Assembly (NCBI RefSeq): GCF_014529535.1
Contig: NC_050737.1
Span: 682,001-746,000 of the forward strand
Direction of reading: 5' to 3'
Length of the DNA: 64,000 nucleotides
Origin: Bradysia coprophila
Lineage: Eukaryota; Arthropoda; Insecta; Diptera; Sciaridae
How positions within the stretch are numbered: position 1 is the first letter of the stretch; every line of letters starts with the position of its first letter. Below, piece after piece: positions 54,001-63,481 of this stretch. A program made the translations under genes and the position numbers. The notes below the pieces were generated by a model. It did no database searches, was not told the DNA's origin, and worked only from the letters and a program-made list of their open reading frames with translations.

Positions 54001-54088
54001 AATTACACTGAACGTTAACAATAACAACAACAATAATGCTGGCACTAGTGAACCCATGTCAACCGAACGCATCGACGAGAATGATTGA
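20955..54088 (+). CDS. puc: Puckered, dual-specificity MAPK (JNK) phosphatase
   Basis: Four coding exons (20955-21021, 25469-25594, 32675-32899, 53523-54088) join, all in phase 1, into a 327-aa protein. In Drosophila, Puckered dephosphorylates and switches off JNK and is itself induced by JNK through AP-1. Residues 1-64 are a short basic and Ser-rich N-terminus. The phosphatase domain is about 68-208: FPHLLLGNG and NVTCQSP, the general acid Asp122 in [11 protein letters not shown], the catalytic loop HCQAGISRS at 152-160 with Cys153, then AYVMRY and [18 protein letters not shown]. The latter is typical of the Puckered/DUSP10 branch. The remaining 110 residues are a low-complexity Ser-rich tail with a poly-Asn run. 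No rhodanese-like domain is visible. The protein is shorter than the fly one as I remember it. Alternative 5' exons cannot be excluded. Confidence 0.93.
21022..25468 (+). other. puckered intron 1
   Basis: 4.4 kb intron from GTAAGT to TTTTTAG. It contains AP-1 sites at 23702 and 24292 (the latter ATGAGTCAT) and a (TTG)n run at about 23978-23998. Open frames inside it look like chance ORFs. Confidence 0.65.
25469..25594 (+). CDS. puc: puckered exon 2 (linker)
   Basis: Phase-1 exon between TTTTTAG and GGTAAGC. It encodes 41 whole codons, rich in Arg, Ser and Pro ([27 protein letters not shown]), just before the phosphatase domain. The SP sites could be phosphorylated by MAPK; that is inference. 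Confidence 0.8.
25595..32674 (+). other. puckered intron 2
   Basis: 7.1 kb intron from GTAAGC to TTGCAG. AP-1 sites lie at 27805, 29865, 31519 and 32498; those at 29865 and 32498 are ATGAGTCAT, the last only 177 bases before exon 3. An open Cys-rich frame at 28976-29275 follows an acceptor-like site (ATTGTGCAG near 29004) but has no matching donor or ATG. Confidence 0.65.
32675..32899 (+). CDS. puc: puckered exon 3 (N-terminal half of phosphatase domain)
   Basis: Phase-1 exon of 225 bases between TTGCAG and a GGTAAGT donor. It encodes [22 protein letters not shown] and the general-acid loop [19 protein letters not shown]. The fit to Puckered is close and continuous. Confidence 0.95.
32900..53522 (+). 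other. puckered intron 3 (20.6 kb)
   Basis: This very long intron separates the general-acid exon from the catalytic-Cys exon. It carries AP-1 sites at 34325, 37678, 38998, 40012, 40310, 44689, 49995 and 52548 and TGACGTCA sites at 35725, 44012 and 45165. No nested gene is supported: open frames such as 44537-44920, 46064-46363, 47503-47706 and 48717-49007 show no domain. Dinucleotide and poly-A/T runs are common. Confidence 0.65.
40012..40079. repeat. Nested hairpin containing an AP-1 site
   Basis: GTCAGAATGATG (40015-40026) is answered by CATCATTCTGAC (40065-40076). Between them sits CTGTTAAAT-TTCG-ATTTAACAG (40029-40050), a 9-bp perfect stem with a TTCG loop. The left outer arm overlaps the AP-1 site at 40012-40018. 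Confidence 0.6.
53523..54088 (+). CDS. puc: puckered exon 4 (catalytic loop, Ser-rich tail, stop)
   Basis: The acceptor TTTACAG joins in phase 1 to give [22 protein letters not shown]. The phosphatase core ends near [17 protein letters not shown]-richer Ser tail ([18 protein letters not shown]) and NVNNNNNNN follow before TGA at 54086-54088. Confidence 0.96.
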
Positions 54089-56585
54089 TTTGTAGTAATT
54101 TTTAGTATTCTAAGTATTTCGGTGTTTTTGATTAGTTTTTACTTTTAGTCTTACCGATTTCCTTCTTTTTCTAATTTTATTAATTTATGTCGGTTGTTGG
54201 ATACACATCAACAACTTAAAAAAAAAATACCGCCCTTCTCGTCATCCCCCTTGTAAATATTATATAAAAGTATGTAGAAGGTAGTTGTAAAAAATAAGGA
54301 TTTCGCTTCACAATTGAGACGAAAGAGAAAATCGGCTTTTTACCAAAAAAAAAAAGAAAAACGAAAAAAATTTCGAATTTTTGAGAAAAAAAAAAATTAA
54401 AACAAAAGAATCAGAAAGAATGGTCCGATCCATTAAAGTAATAGGAAGAAAAAGATTTCAGTATTTCTTTTGAGTAAAGAAGAAGAGGAAGAATTAAAAA
54501 CTAAATTTACTTTTTGCATTTTCAGTCGATAGTTTTGATGGAGAATGGTCAAAAGAAATGATGGCAAGAAAGTAAAAGTTTATAAAAACGAAAAAATTTT
54601 TGGTGTAAAATATAGATACGAAAGAAAAACCGTGCATTTATTTCGTAAAACTGGATAAATTTGTTAGGGAAACAATTCGTGAAGAAGAAGAAGAAGAAGA
54701 CGAAGCAAACAAGTTATATTGATAGTTCGATAGTTTTGTGTACATAAACATCGTAATAATTATTATGCTTTAGCCGTAATTTTATTTGGAGGAGAAGAGA
54801 ACATTAAATCTAAAAGAAAAAGTTAAGGAAACAAAACCGAAAAGAGAGAAAATTTGGAAACGAATAAAAATATAAAAAAGGTTGAGAACAAAATTGAGTA
54901 TAAGTTTAAAACTATTATTTAAACGATAAGTAGTAGAAAAACGGGTCTTAAAGAATTATTTTTTTTTAAATGTGAAAAATTAGTCATTTGTTTTAATTAA
55001 TTAAATTTTAAATGTAACGAGACGAAAATCCATTACATTTTACAATTATGCGAAAAAGGTTTCTTATAAAAAAATTTGTAATTTTTAAAATTATAATTTC
55101 GGTGAATCGATAATTTACAAATCGATTTAAAATTTTATTTTTTTTTCAATTTTTTTTTTGCTCTGTTTGTATCATTTCGAAATTTAATTTATGTTTTCTC
55201 CGTTATCGGATCCACCTGGCGATCAGTGACAATAATTTTAAAATGAGACAATATTACCTTTAGTCGATTTTTTTTCAAATCATTATTTTTTTTGTTTATT
55301 TTCCACCTGGCAAATGAATGTGTACTTTAGCGCCTAGTCCTTATTAATTATAATTAGTGTATGAAACAAAACAAAAAATTTATTTCATCACACCAGTTTT
55401 TTGGTTGTCACATTTTAAAATCATTTCCATTGAATCGAAATGTATCTATGGCATATAATATGTGAAGAAGAAAAACATACCTAGTATTGTGCGCAGCTCC
55501 ACTTTTCTTTAAGCGATAATAATTTTTTTTTAAATAGAAAACAAAAAGTTCCCAATTAAATTTCAATTTGAACAGAAAGAAAAAAATTGTTTTTTTTTCT
55601 TTTTTGATCTAGCCAAACTTTGCATTCAAACAAAAATTTCAAGTCTTCAGTTCATAATGTAGACATTACCTCCTCTACTGAAAAACATAACGTCGTGGAT
55701 CCGGAGAATCATTGAAAATTTGGTAGTCAAAATTGGACTGTCTTATACAAATATGGTTCTGACGTACAGCGACCGGAGTGACCAGCATAAATCCCTCAAA
55801 TAATGTTTATGGCGATCAGTACTTGACTTCATGAAGTGTTCATACAAGTCTTCCTTTATGTATTCAATTGAAAAGGACGAACCCTGATATTGCAGAACAC
55901 AATGTGCTCAGGCTATAAAGTTAGGATGGTTCAGTTAATAATGTGTCCAAAAGTTATACAATGGAATACAATGTCACAACAAGCTGAGAAATAATTGTGA
56001 TTCTTCGAATCGACGGAATTCTTTTAATCCAAGTAAATTTGCTTGGCTGAAGGCTGGTTACTTTGTAAAGTCTTTCCATTTCATAGTTTCTCATTTTATA
56101 TGGTATGCCTGTCATAAACGACAAGCATACCATACCATATAGTTTAACTATTAAATTTACTACTTCTGTTGTTCAATGTTTGGCATGAAACCTTTCATTT
56201 CATCAGTTTACCTAAACGTTCCAATAAAACGACACATAGAGCAGAAGAGATTGCTTACTTTGATCATTATTGTCGATGACAGACTAATAACCGTTAAATC
56301 AAAAGGTTGAAGCTCAGATGGATCCACGAAAAAGTGGAAATTTTCTGTGGTGGTATTTTTTCACACATTGACAGGCTATTGTTTTCCGATAAGAGAGACT
56401 GCAACTTAAAATTATATTCACTGATACAAACATTAAAACCTATAATTTCGCAGAATCTTAACTAGTACTGTAAACAGTGAGAATTTGATGTCACTAAATG
56501 AAGACAATGATTTAATCCAATAAAGGACCTGCATGTTTTAGAAGAATTAAATGGGTTGATTCATGCGTTCTGCCAACGCACCTGG
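54089..56585. other. puckered 3' flank, probable long 3' UTR then intergenic
   Basis: Extremely A-rich sequence with a (GAA)n run at about 54679-54700. A candidate polyadenylation signal AATAAA lies at 54863-54868. A small 10-bp inverted repeat (TATGGTATGC 56099-56108 / GCATACCATA 56125-56134) is present. No gene is supported, and the transcript end cannot be fixed. Confidence 0.45.
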
Positions 56586-56589
56586 TTTA

Positions 56590-56693
56590 GCAATAGAATA
56601 TTTGGTGTGTCAAAATACTACTGTATACCTTTAGTACCATTAATGGTATTGGTCACTTTAGAGTATAGTATTTTGACACATCTATTACTATGC
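56590..56693. repeat. Hairpin element of about 100 bp
   Basis: The left arm contains GTGTGTCAAAATACTA and the right arm TAGTATTTTGACACA. They continue to a central palindrome TACCATTAATGGTA (56635-56648). Outer bases GCAATAG and CTATTACTATGC roughly pair too. It is probably a small MITE; a hairpin RNA precursor is the alternative. Confidence 0.65.
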
Positions 56694-58033
56694 CACGTGC
56701 TTTGATTCTACTGAAAGCGAATTGTCATAGTGCCGCGAAACAATCGAAAAACGGTTTCTCTGAATTTCCTTACATTCGCTAAGTTTCTTAAATTGAATCT
56801 CCGTAAAGTCTTAAAGTTCTAAAAATTGAAGCGAAAATTGTGAGGAAATCTTAGGAGACAGAGATTGAAAGAAAAAGTGTGTGCTGACCCTTTCACACAA
56901 TATTTCTTGCGAAGTTGTCGATGTAAGTCTCACGTTGTGTAAAATTGTAATTTAAAATGTTCAAATGACTTCGATCGATTAAAACCGAATGTAAATTGAG
57001 AATATTGAAGGCAAAAGAAATGTCTTTCGTCAGAATTTACCATAAATTTCTAGTCCACAAATATCGAGAGAAAAAAAAATCAAACGAAAAAAATAAGTTG
57101 AAACAGAACAACGTTCAAAATGTAATGAGCCTAACACAAGAAATCTTATTATTATTAACACTCAATATAAGTAAATTTCAAAAAATAAAAAAGAGAGAAA
57201 AAATGATGTCAAAAATCATTCAGGCTGTGTTAAAACTAAAACAACAACAAAAAACAATAAAAATTGAATTGAATTGAAGAGTTGAGGAAATAAATAAACG
57301 AAATACAAAAACTACAACAACAACAGAAACAATAATTAATTAACATATCGATATGATATAAATAATAAAGAGATGATATGAACTCTATTTATAAATATAA
57401 TAATTTAAAGCATCAGTACATTATATATAGAGGATACACTTTTTAGTTTGTAGTGTTGTAAATAAATAAAATTACTTTTTTTGTAGAAATAAAAAATCGA
57501 AATATTTTCCACCACGAAGCAAATGATTTGTATTGATACATATACGAACTTTGAAATGGTACTAGTCCTTTCAGGTGAGTTTTTTTTATTTAAAAATCCC
57601 AATGCAAGGATCTTCTGCACGAGATTTAAGGAAACATCTCGGACCGAACAAGTAACGCATTTCACTTCAGCTGTTTTTCAGCTGGTCCACCCATACAAAC
57701 AAAAAATGTATTACCTGTTTAACCGAATTAGATAGGCTGTAGAAAGTTTTCCTCTACTCTGAAAGTGTTTAACACTAAGAGGAATTAACAAGATTGCCAC
57801 CAATATTGGCTAAATTTATTCTTGAGCGACTCCGCCGAATGTTTCGCGCATATCAATATTTTGGTGGATTTTCAAGTTTTGTACTGGCATTTTTTCGCTA
57901 AATGACCCTAATGCATATTTTATGTGTTCTGATATATGGAAGCCTGAAATTCTATTTCAGAATCATCACTTGGGCTCGGATGAGCTCCAAATGTTAGTCT
58001 GGGTCATTGAAATAAGACGGGGACCTTGAGGTT
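56694..58033. other. Intergenic DNA, no supported gene
   Basis: A/T-rich sequence with short Lys-rich chance frames (such as 56996-57277) typical of poly-A-rich DNA. AATAAA-type motifs near 57290 could be polyadenylation signals of an unknown transcript. Confidence 0.4.
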
Positions 58034-58439
58034 GTGCATGGAAATAATGCGGTGTCCTGGTATCCTTGATACCGGGAAGTCGTCGGGGCGAAAAATTGGA
58101 TACCGGGAAATTTAGCCTTCGCTATTTTCTTTTTTTCTACTGTAAAAATTAGACCTCACCGGGAAATGTCTATCAGCGGGAAGTAGTCACCGGGAAATAT
58201 CTATAAGCAGGAAGAATTCAGAACTAACCGGGAAATAGCTGTCATCGGGAAATCGGGTTGCTAGGAATCTCGCGCCGTATGGGCGCGAGATTACTACGTT
58301 TATATGGTGAAAAAAGGAATCTCGCGCCGCGCGAAATTCCTACTCAGAGTGGTAATTTCGCGCCCATGCATTTTTTTTTTGATCTGCAGTACTTTTGAAC
58401 ATGTGTTGTGGAAAGTCATCGCGAACTATAAAATTCGGC

Positions 58440-59100
58440 GCGAATGATGGAATTCGGCGCGAATTCCATTTATGATGGTTTTAGGCAAATTAAAAAATTG
58501 GAAATGGGTGCGAACTCCATTTAAAGCATTTTTGAAAAAACTGAAAGTTGGAAATGGGTGCGAACTCGATTTAGAGCATTTTCAAAGGAACTGAAAGTTG
58601 GAAATAAATTGCCTCAGTCTTTGTTAACAGTTCGTAAAAGGACAATTCAATCAGTATTTGTTAACATTTCCAAAAATGCTCTAAACCGAGTTCGCACCCA
58701 TTTCCAACTTTCAGTTTTTCCAAAAATGCTCTAAATCGAGCTCGCACCCATTTCCAACTTTCGGTTTTCCAAAAACGCTTTAAATCGGGTTCGCACCCAG
58801 GGCCTATTTTTGTTAAATTTTTTTGGAAAACTTTACCAAAATTTACCAATTTTTTGGAAAAGTTTACCAAAGCTTTTCTAAATTTACCAAATTTGCCAAA
58901 ATTTACCAAATAAATTTTTGGTAAATTTTGGAAAATTTGGTAAATTTTACCAAAAAAAATTACCAAAATTAGGCCCTGTTCGCACCCATTTCCAACTTTC
59001 ACTTCCTTTGAAAATGCTCTAAATCGAGTTCGCACCCATTTCCAACTTTCAGTTCATTGTAAAATGTTCTAAATCGAGTTCGCACCCATTCCCAACTTTT
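58440..59100. repeat. Inverted arrays of a ~60-bp unit
   Basis: The unit GTTGGAAATGGGTGCGAACT..TTTAGAGCATTTT occurs in plus orientation at about 58490-58610 and in minus orientation at about 58676-58800 and 58980-59095, with a spacer at 58611-58675. The open frame at 58661-59035 (minus) is simply this repeat read through, not a gene. Confidence 0.75.
58798..58978. mobile_element. hAT-type MITE nested in the repeat array
   Basis: A 181-bp element with ends CAGGGCCTA...TAGGCCCTG sits between two copies of TTCGCACC (58790-58797 and 58979-58986), a perfect 8-bp target duplication. The flanking host repeat is restored if one copy is removed. The interior is built from repeats of AAATTTACCAAA. A CAGGG start and 8-bp duplication are hallmarks of hAT elements. 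Confidence 0.82.
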
Positions 59101-59273
59101 CAAATCAAATTCGCCCCAAATTCCATAATTCGCACTGACTTCGAACCACACATTGGCAAAAAAACTGGAGATTCAAAAAATGTATGGGCGCGAAATTACC
59201 ACTCTAGAGTAGGAATTTCGCACGGCGCGAGATTCCTCGACACCGGAAATCGGAAACAGCTATCACTGGGAAG

Positions 59274-59540
59274 AACTCACACCGGGAAATATCTATCAGC
59301 GGGAAGAAGTCAGAACTAACCGAAAAATAGCTGTCATCGGGAAATCGGAAACAGCTATCACTGGGAAGAACTCACACCGGGAAATATCTATCAGCGGGAA
59401 GAATTCAGAACTAACCGAAAAATAGCTGTCATCGGGAAATCGGAAATAGCTATCACTGGGAAGAAATCACACCGGGAAATTTTATCAGCGGGAAGAACTT
59501 ATTGAGAATTTTCTACCAACGGGAAGAACTCATGGGGAAG
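59274..59540. repeat. 95-bp tandem repeat with CGGGAA subunits
   Basis: Two nearly identical 95-base copies (59274-59368 and 59369-59463) are followed by a diverged, truncated third copy to about 59540 and preceded by a partial copy from 59241. Each copy contains CCGGGAA, GCGGGAA, TCGGGAA and CTGGGAA spaced about 17-24 bases, and 95 equals five 19-base steps. Related units lie at 58070-58260 and 60300-60362. Confidence 0.85.
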
Positions 59541-59818
59541 TTTCTAACAGGGGGAATCTGCGGCGCTTTCGCTCAAATTAAAGTTTCATTTAGAATTTTG
59601 AGTTTGTACAGTTGCAAAGAATGGTACTATTTATGCATCATCACAAATCAATCTTTAAAAAATATCGCTCCGCTCGCGAATTTCTTCTTTTATATTTAAG
59701 TAAATTAAGGCAGAATTTCCGAAAGATTGTTATGCCCAACATATCTGGCAGATTAGAACAGAAGATAATTTTCCAATGTTATATCAAAGGATGGATCTCG
59801 TGCAGTTAGTATCTTTAC

Positions 59819-60076
59819 AAACATCTAAACATTATGAGGACGAAATAAAAACCACAACAGTTTTAGATTTTAACATTTAATTTCCTTCCGACAATATACA
59901 TTTCGAGTGCCACGCACTCATTATCAAGTCTAGCTTAAAATTCGAAAATTCGAATTTTAAGCTAGACTTGATAATGAGTGCGTGGCACTCGAAATGTATA
60001 TTGTCGGAAGGAAATTAAATGTTAAAATCTAAAACTGTTGTGGTTTTTATTTCGTCCTCATAATGTTTAGATGTTT
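59819..60076. repeat. Perfect palindrome, two 128-bp arms
   Basis: 59819-59946 is the exact reverse complement of 59949-60076, with only two bases (AA) between them; I compared the whole arm and found no mismatch. The centre reads TTCGAAAATTCGAA. The 14-base direct repeat ATCTTTACAAACAT lies at 59811-59824 and 60141-60154, overlapping the left arm start and following the right arm. No coding capacity. Confidence 0.95.
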
Positions 60077-60381
60077 AAAAGATTTTAACGGATGTCGCTC
60101 TTAAAAATCAAATTTAAATTTAACGAATTTGATCGCTTACATCTTTACAAACATTCTCTTCTACAAATTGATGAGTGAAAATTCATACAGAAGAAAAGGT
60201 TATAGCATTGTAAAAACTAATGTTACACTTAAATCTGCACAAAGGATTAGAAAGGGCTTGGGAAATAATATTCGCGCCACCGGTAAGTTAATTGCGACTC
60301 ACCGGGAAATTTTTGTCAAAATTTTCGGATACTGGGAAGTTTCGACTTGGTTACCGGGAAGAAAACATTATTTCCATGCAC

Positions 60382-60964
60382 GCTTGAGGTCGTTTTGATT
60401 TCGAAAAAATCTCGACCAGCACAGGTCTAGTTACGTATACTCAATTGGTAGAAGATCAGGACATGCATTTTCAAATGCTGGGGAATAGGTGCTTACCTGT
60501 AGCATGTTAGAGAACAATATGCATTTTAGATTCCTATGAGTTACGTGTGTTCGCGGAAAACACTATCTGTGATAAACGTTATCTTCTGTTTGTTTCGGGC
60601 CGGATTACCATTTTACATCAGCGTTAGGCTTTCACAAAGGTTTACCTAGTTTCAACTACAAACGCACTCTCGATTTTTCGTCAAAAAGTCTTGTAGGTTT
60701 CGAGCTATTTTGGCTCAATGTTTCGTTACTCAACGGGACAGGTCGTCGAATGCCGACATTGAAAATGACTTGCTACAGACAGGTTGTTAAAAATTGTTTC
60801 GGCTTTATTTTAACTGCATTCTTGAATACATTACTATATCTTGTCATTCAATGAATCTTCAATGATTTCAATTCTTCAAAATACCAAGAAACTTAAAGGC
60901 AATTACTACTAAGCATTGCTTAGTAAGCAAGCAAAGATAAAATCAAGAAATGGTTGGAAACAAC
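60382..60964. other. 3' flank of the F-box gene, no gene seen
   Basis: Unique-looking sequence between the composite element and the F-box stop codon. No domain-like translation or repeat was found. Confidence 0.4.
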
Positions 60965-62392
60965 TTAACTGTAAATAAATCTTAACATCGCTCTGTCCAG
61001 CTCAGTGAATTCAGCACGAGGACCTTTGTGTTTAATGCGCCGCTCTTTCAAAGAAACCAGAGGGTTGTTGACAATTTCTGTTTCACTTCGTGCAACTTCA
61101 ATCGAAGCACCATCGTCATTTAAGTTCTCAATTATCGGGTTTGATCCTATGCTGCTGATGTAGATTTTCAATTTACGCGTGGTGTCGGAGTGAATCGTCT
61201 TTAAACGATGTGCACGGTAAGCGACATTACGAATGGCATCATTATAGGATGAATTGTAGTAGAAGAAAACCCTTTCCAATTTTGGTGTTAGCATCGTCCA
61301 ATTGATGCTACAGTCGTGATTCAACTGCAGCACTTTCAAATTCTTGCAATCGAATATAAATGCGTGCAGACGGGGTCCGGTAAATTGGATACCATCAATC
61401 TCTTCAACCGACAGAAAATACAGTCCTTCGATGTATGGCGCAAGTGGTTTCCAATCAACGAAATGCTGACACAAATAATATCGAGATCCTTCATCACATT
61501 TCATATGCAACCTAATATCAGGCTGCCGTTTGCATAGAGCAAGCAAACATTTCAACGTGTCTGAACACTCGCGTTTCACATGATTAAAACGGTCGAAATC
61601 GATGAACAATTCGTCGACGCGAATTGATGAATCCATTAGCTGCTCGATTGTCTCATGCAATGTTGCCAATAACGAAAAATGGCGAATGGTACAGTTTCTA
61701 TCGAACAATGTCATCAATTCGGCAGCTGGAAACAATGTCTCGTACCATGCGAAATATTCCAGCTTCGGATACGCTTTCTCCGTCCAACCGAGATCAACGC
61801 TACCGGACTTCTCAAACGTTTGGCGAAAAGTTAGGCTCTTCATGTTCGGCATGAACTGCAGCATATTTGCATACACATCACCGTCTATTTCCATTCCTGT
61901 AAACGTGACCGATTCGATTGTTTCGACAATGCCACACATTGCAGCACCATGAGATGCTTCCAATTTGGCTCGCCATTTTTTCAATTGAACTGATTTGATT
62001 GGGCTACTGCCGTCATAAAATTTGCACAACCTGATCAAGTCTTGCGTTGGGTCTTCACCGAATGCAAGTGTTACGTTCGGTATGTATTTGGTGAAGTACT
62101 TCGCATATTTGTCTTGTAGTCCCTGATGCACTTTGCCTTTGTCCGAAATATTGTCGATTACAATCGCTTTGTTCGGATAACGACGACAAAACACATCTGC
62201 GCACAAAACTTCGAATCGGGTACATGTTCGGCACACCGCATACAGCTCAGCGAGCGGCAATAACTCGAAAATCTTCAAACAGCAAAAGTCATTGAGCAAC
62301 ATGATCAATGATGGTCTTGTATCTTCCTCCTCATTTCCTTTGTCAACTGAAGCATTATGCTTAACATCTCGATTTTCCTTCGGTTCAGCCAT
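60965..62392 (-). CDS. F-box protein with leucine-rich-repeat-like C-terminus
   Basis: One uninterrupted coding exon of 475 aa from ATG 62390-62392, in a good Kozak context (AACATGG); three upstream in-frame codons lead to a non-ATG. After a charged head comes an F-box at about residues 28-70: LIMLLNDFCCLKIFELLPLA and LYAVCRTCTRFEVL. By family knowledge it would bind Skp1 in an SCF ubiquitin ligase. The rest alternates hydrophobic stretches such as MPNMKSLTF, YPKLEYFAWYETLF and CKNLKVLQLNHDCSI at 25-30 residue intervals, which suggests degenerate leucine-rich repeats for substrate binding. A 5' UTR intron is plausible (donor AAG|GTGAGC near 62500, acceptor GCAACAG near 62411). The frame is intact. 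The substrate is unknown. It lies between recent transposon insertions. Confidence 0.87.
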   Translation of the reverse strand: MAEPKENRDVKHNASVDKGNEEEDTRPSLIMLLNDFCCLKIFELLPLAELYAVCRTCTRFEVLCADVFCRRYPNKAIVIDNISDKGKVHQGLQDKYAKYFTKYIPNVTLAFGEDPTQDLIRLCKFYDGSSPIKSVQLKKWRAKLEASHGAAMCGIVETIESVTFTGMEIDGDVYANMLQFMPNMKSLTFRQTFEKSGSVDLGWTEKAYPKLEYFAWYETLFPAAELMTLFDRNCTIRHFSLLATLHETIEQLMDSSIRVDELFIDFDRFNHVKRECSDTLKCLLALCKRQPDIRLHMKCDEGSRYYLCQHFVDWKPLAPYIEGLYFLSVEEIDGIQFTGPRLHAFIFDCKNLKVLQLNHDCSINWTMLTPKLERVFFYYNSSYNDAIRNVAYRAHRLKTIHSDTTRKLKIYISSIGSNPIIENLNDDGASIEVARSETEIVNNPLVSLKERRIKHKGPRAEFTELDRAMLRFIYS

Positions 62393-62844
62393 GTTAACCA
62401 CAAAATCTGTTGCAATGAAAACGAATGTGGATCAAAATGAAGCTTAAAATGGAAACGCGGTATATTATTGAAGTTAATAAAATACACTTGGCTAGCTCAC
62501 CTTAATATGGTAGACAATAAGCTCGTCCAAAGTTCACTAAGAAAGTGTTAATTTATACGAGCATAGCACTGTCCAGTGCTACGAGCAATAAAATATCCAG
62601 AATACTACGATTTGTCACTTCATGGATTTTATCAATACTCTCGATACTCTCTTTGAGAGAGCATTGTAAAAATTTGTGGCATAGAGCATGGGGCCACATC
62701 TCACTTATGGCATTTACACAACAATGTAACGTAAAGTTTGCTTTACTTCAGCACTGTAAAAAATGTTGGAATATCAAATGTAGATTGAACGCGTAAGCAT
62801 AATTGTTCTGCGCGTGTATAAATCACAGAAAGATAAGCACGACG
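62393..62844. other. 5' flank of the F-box gene
   Basis: It contains the probable 5' UTR and its short intron, then AT-rich sequence. From about 62795 it becomes the left arm of the element that surrounds the first hAT MITE. Confidence 0.4.
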
Positions 62845-63308
62845 CCTCACGGCTGGGATAGAACACGCCTGACGGATTTTTTCTGAAAAATTTGAGGATG
62901 ATGCGACCAGAACCAAGGCTGTATACTTTGGGGAGGTCACGCAGATACAGATACGCGGGTTACACACCACAGTTGATGATAAAATGGCCGATTTCATACA
63001 AAAATTCACCTACTCTGATGATTCTCGTCGTCTTGATGATGTGGTGAATTTTTTGTATATGTAAAGTCATCAGAAGTGGTGTGTTCCCGCGTATCTAATA
63101 AAATGGCGGTCTGCGTGACCTCCCCAAAGTATACAGCCTTGACCAGAACGTCAATCATTATAGTCAAGCTATAAATGTCGTTAACGAAAACGAGATATAT
63201 CGTTATTAAAACCAAACTGTCAAAATTTTACATACAAATGTAAAAAAGTGTGACAGTTCAACCGTTCTATGAAGAAGCAGTCAGAAGTGTTCTATCCCAG
63301 CCGTGAGG
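62845..63308. mobile_element. Inverted-repeat element interrupted by a hAT MITE
   Basis: CCTCACGGCTGGGATAGAAC (from 62845) is answered by the exact inverse starting 63287 (22 bases in all). Weaker matching continues outward to about 62795 and 63390 (for example ATAAATCACAGAAA against its diverged complement). The MITE at 62914-63141 was inserted into it. The true ends are not clear. Confidence 0.6.
62914..63141. mobile_element. hAT-type MITE, copy 1
   Basis: A 228-bp element with terminal inverted repeats CAAGGCTGTATACTTTGGGG / CCCCAAAGTATACAGCCTTG (continuing with AGGTCACGCAGA), flanked by the perfect 8-bp duplication ACCAGAAC at 62906-62913 and 63142-63149. No coding capacity; it would need a transposase supplied elsewhere. 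The 8-bp duplication indicates hAT. Confidence 0.93.
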
Positions 63309-63481
63309 GGACGCGCGTATCATTTCTCTGGTATAAATGCAAGAGGAAACGAATAAATTCCTCGCCGGCTATAACAATTGTGCTTGGCGTGCACAATATA
63401 TTTTACGCGAACAGCCGAATGCTTAGTTATCAGTTGGAACAATAAAACTTGCTAGTCACAGTAAAACTTCGGCGTTTATAG

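Larger units (their letters stand above)
58034..60381. mobile_element. Composite foldback-like element with tandem repeats inside
   Basis: The region starts with GTGCATGGAAATAATG (58034-58049) and ends with the exact inverse CATTATTTCCATGCAC (60366-60381). Inside, CGGGAA-type tandem repeats occupy both flanks (about 58070-58260, 59240-59540 and 60300-60362). A 56-base inverted pair with GGCGCGAAATTACCACTCT (58316-58371 / 59180-59236) encloses inverted arrays of a unit reading GGAAATGGGTGCGAACTC. A 128-bp-arm palindrome sits in the right part. No transposase frame is present. The structure recalls Foldback elements, whose long inverted ends are internally repetitive. Outer limits and target duplications are uncertain. 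Confidence 0.65.

Noticed and set aside
58661..59035. 124-codon minus-strand frame with FGKF/VNFGK repeats
   Set aside because: It is a read-through of the inverted repeat array and the nested MITE, not a gene.
59274..59540. Direct repeats considered as a CRISPR array
   Set aside because: The copies are contiguous with no unique spacers, the genome is eukaryotic, and no cas genes are present.
61316..61952. Plus-strand frames opposite the F-box gene
   Set aside because: Antisense shadows of a well-supported 475-aa coding exon.
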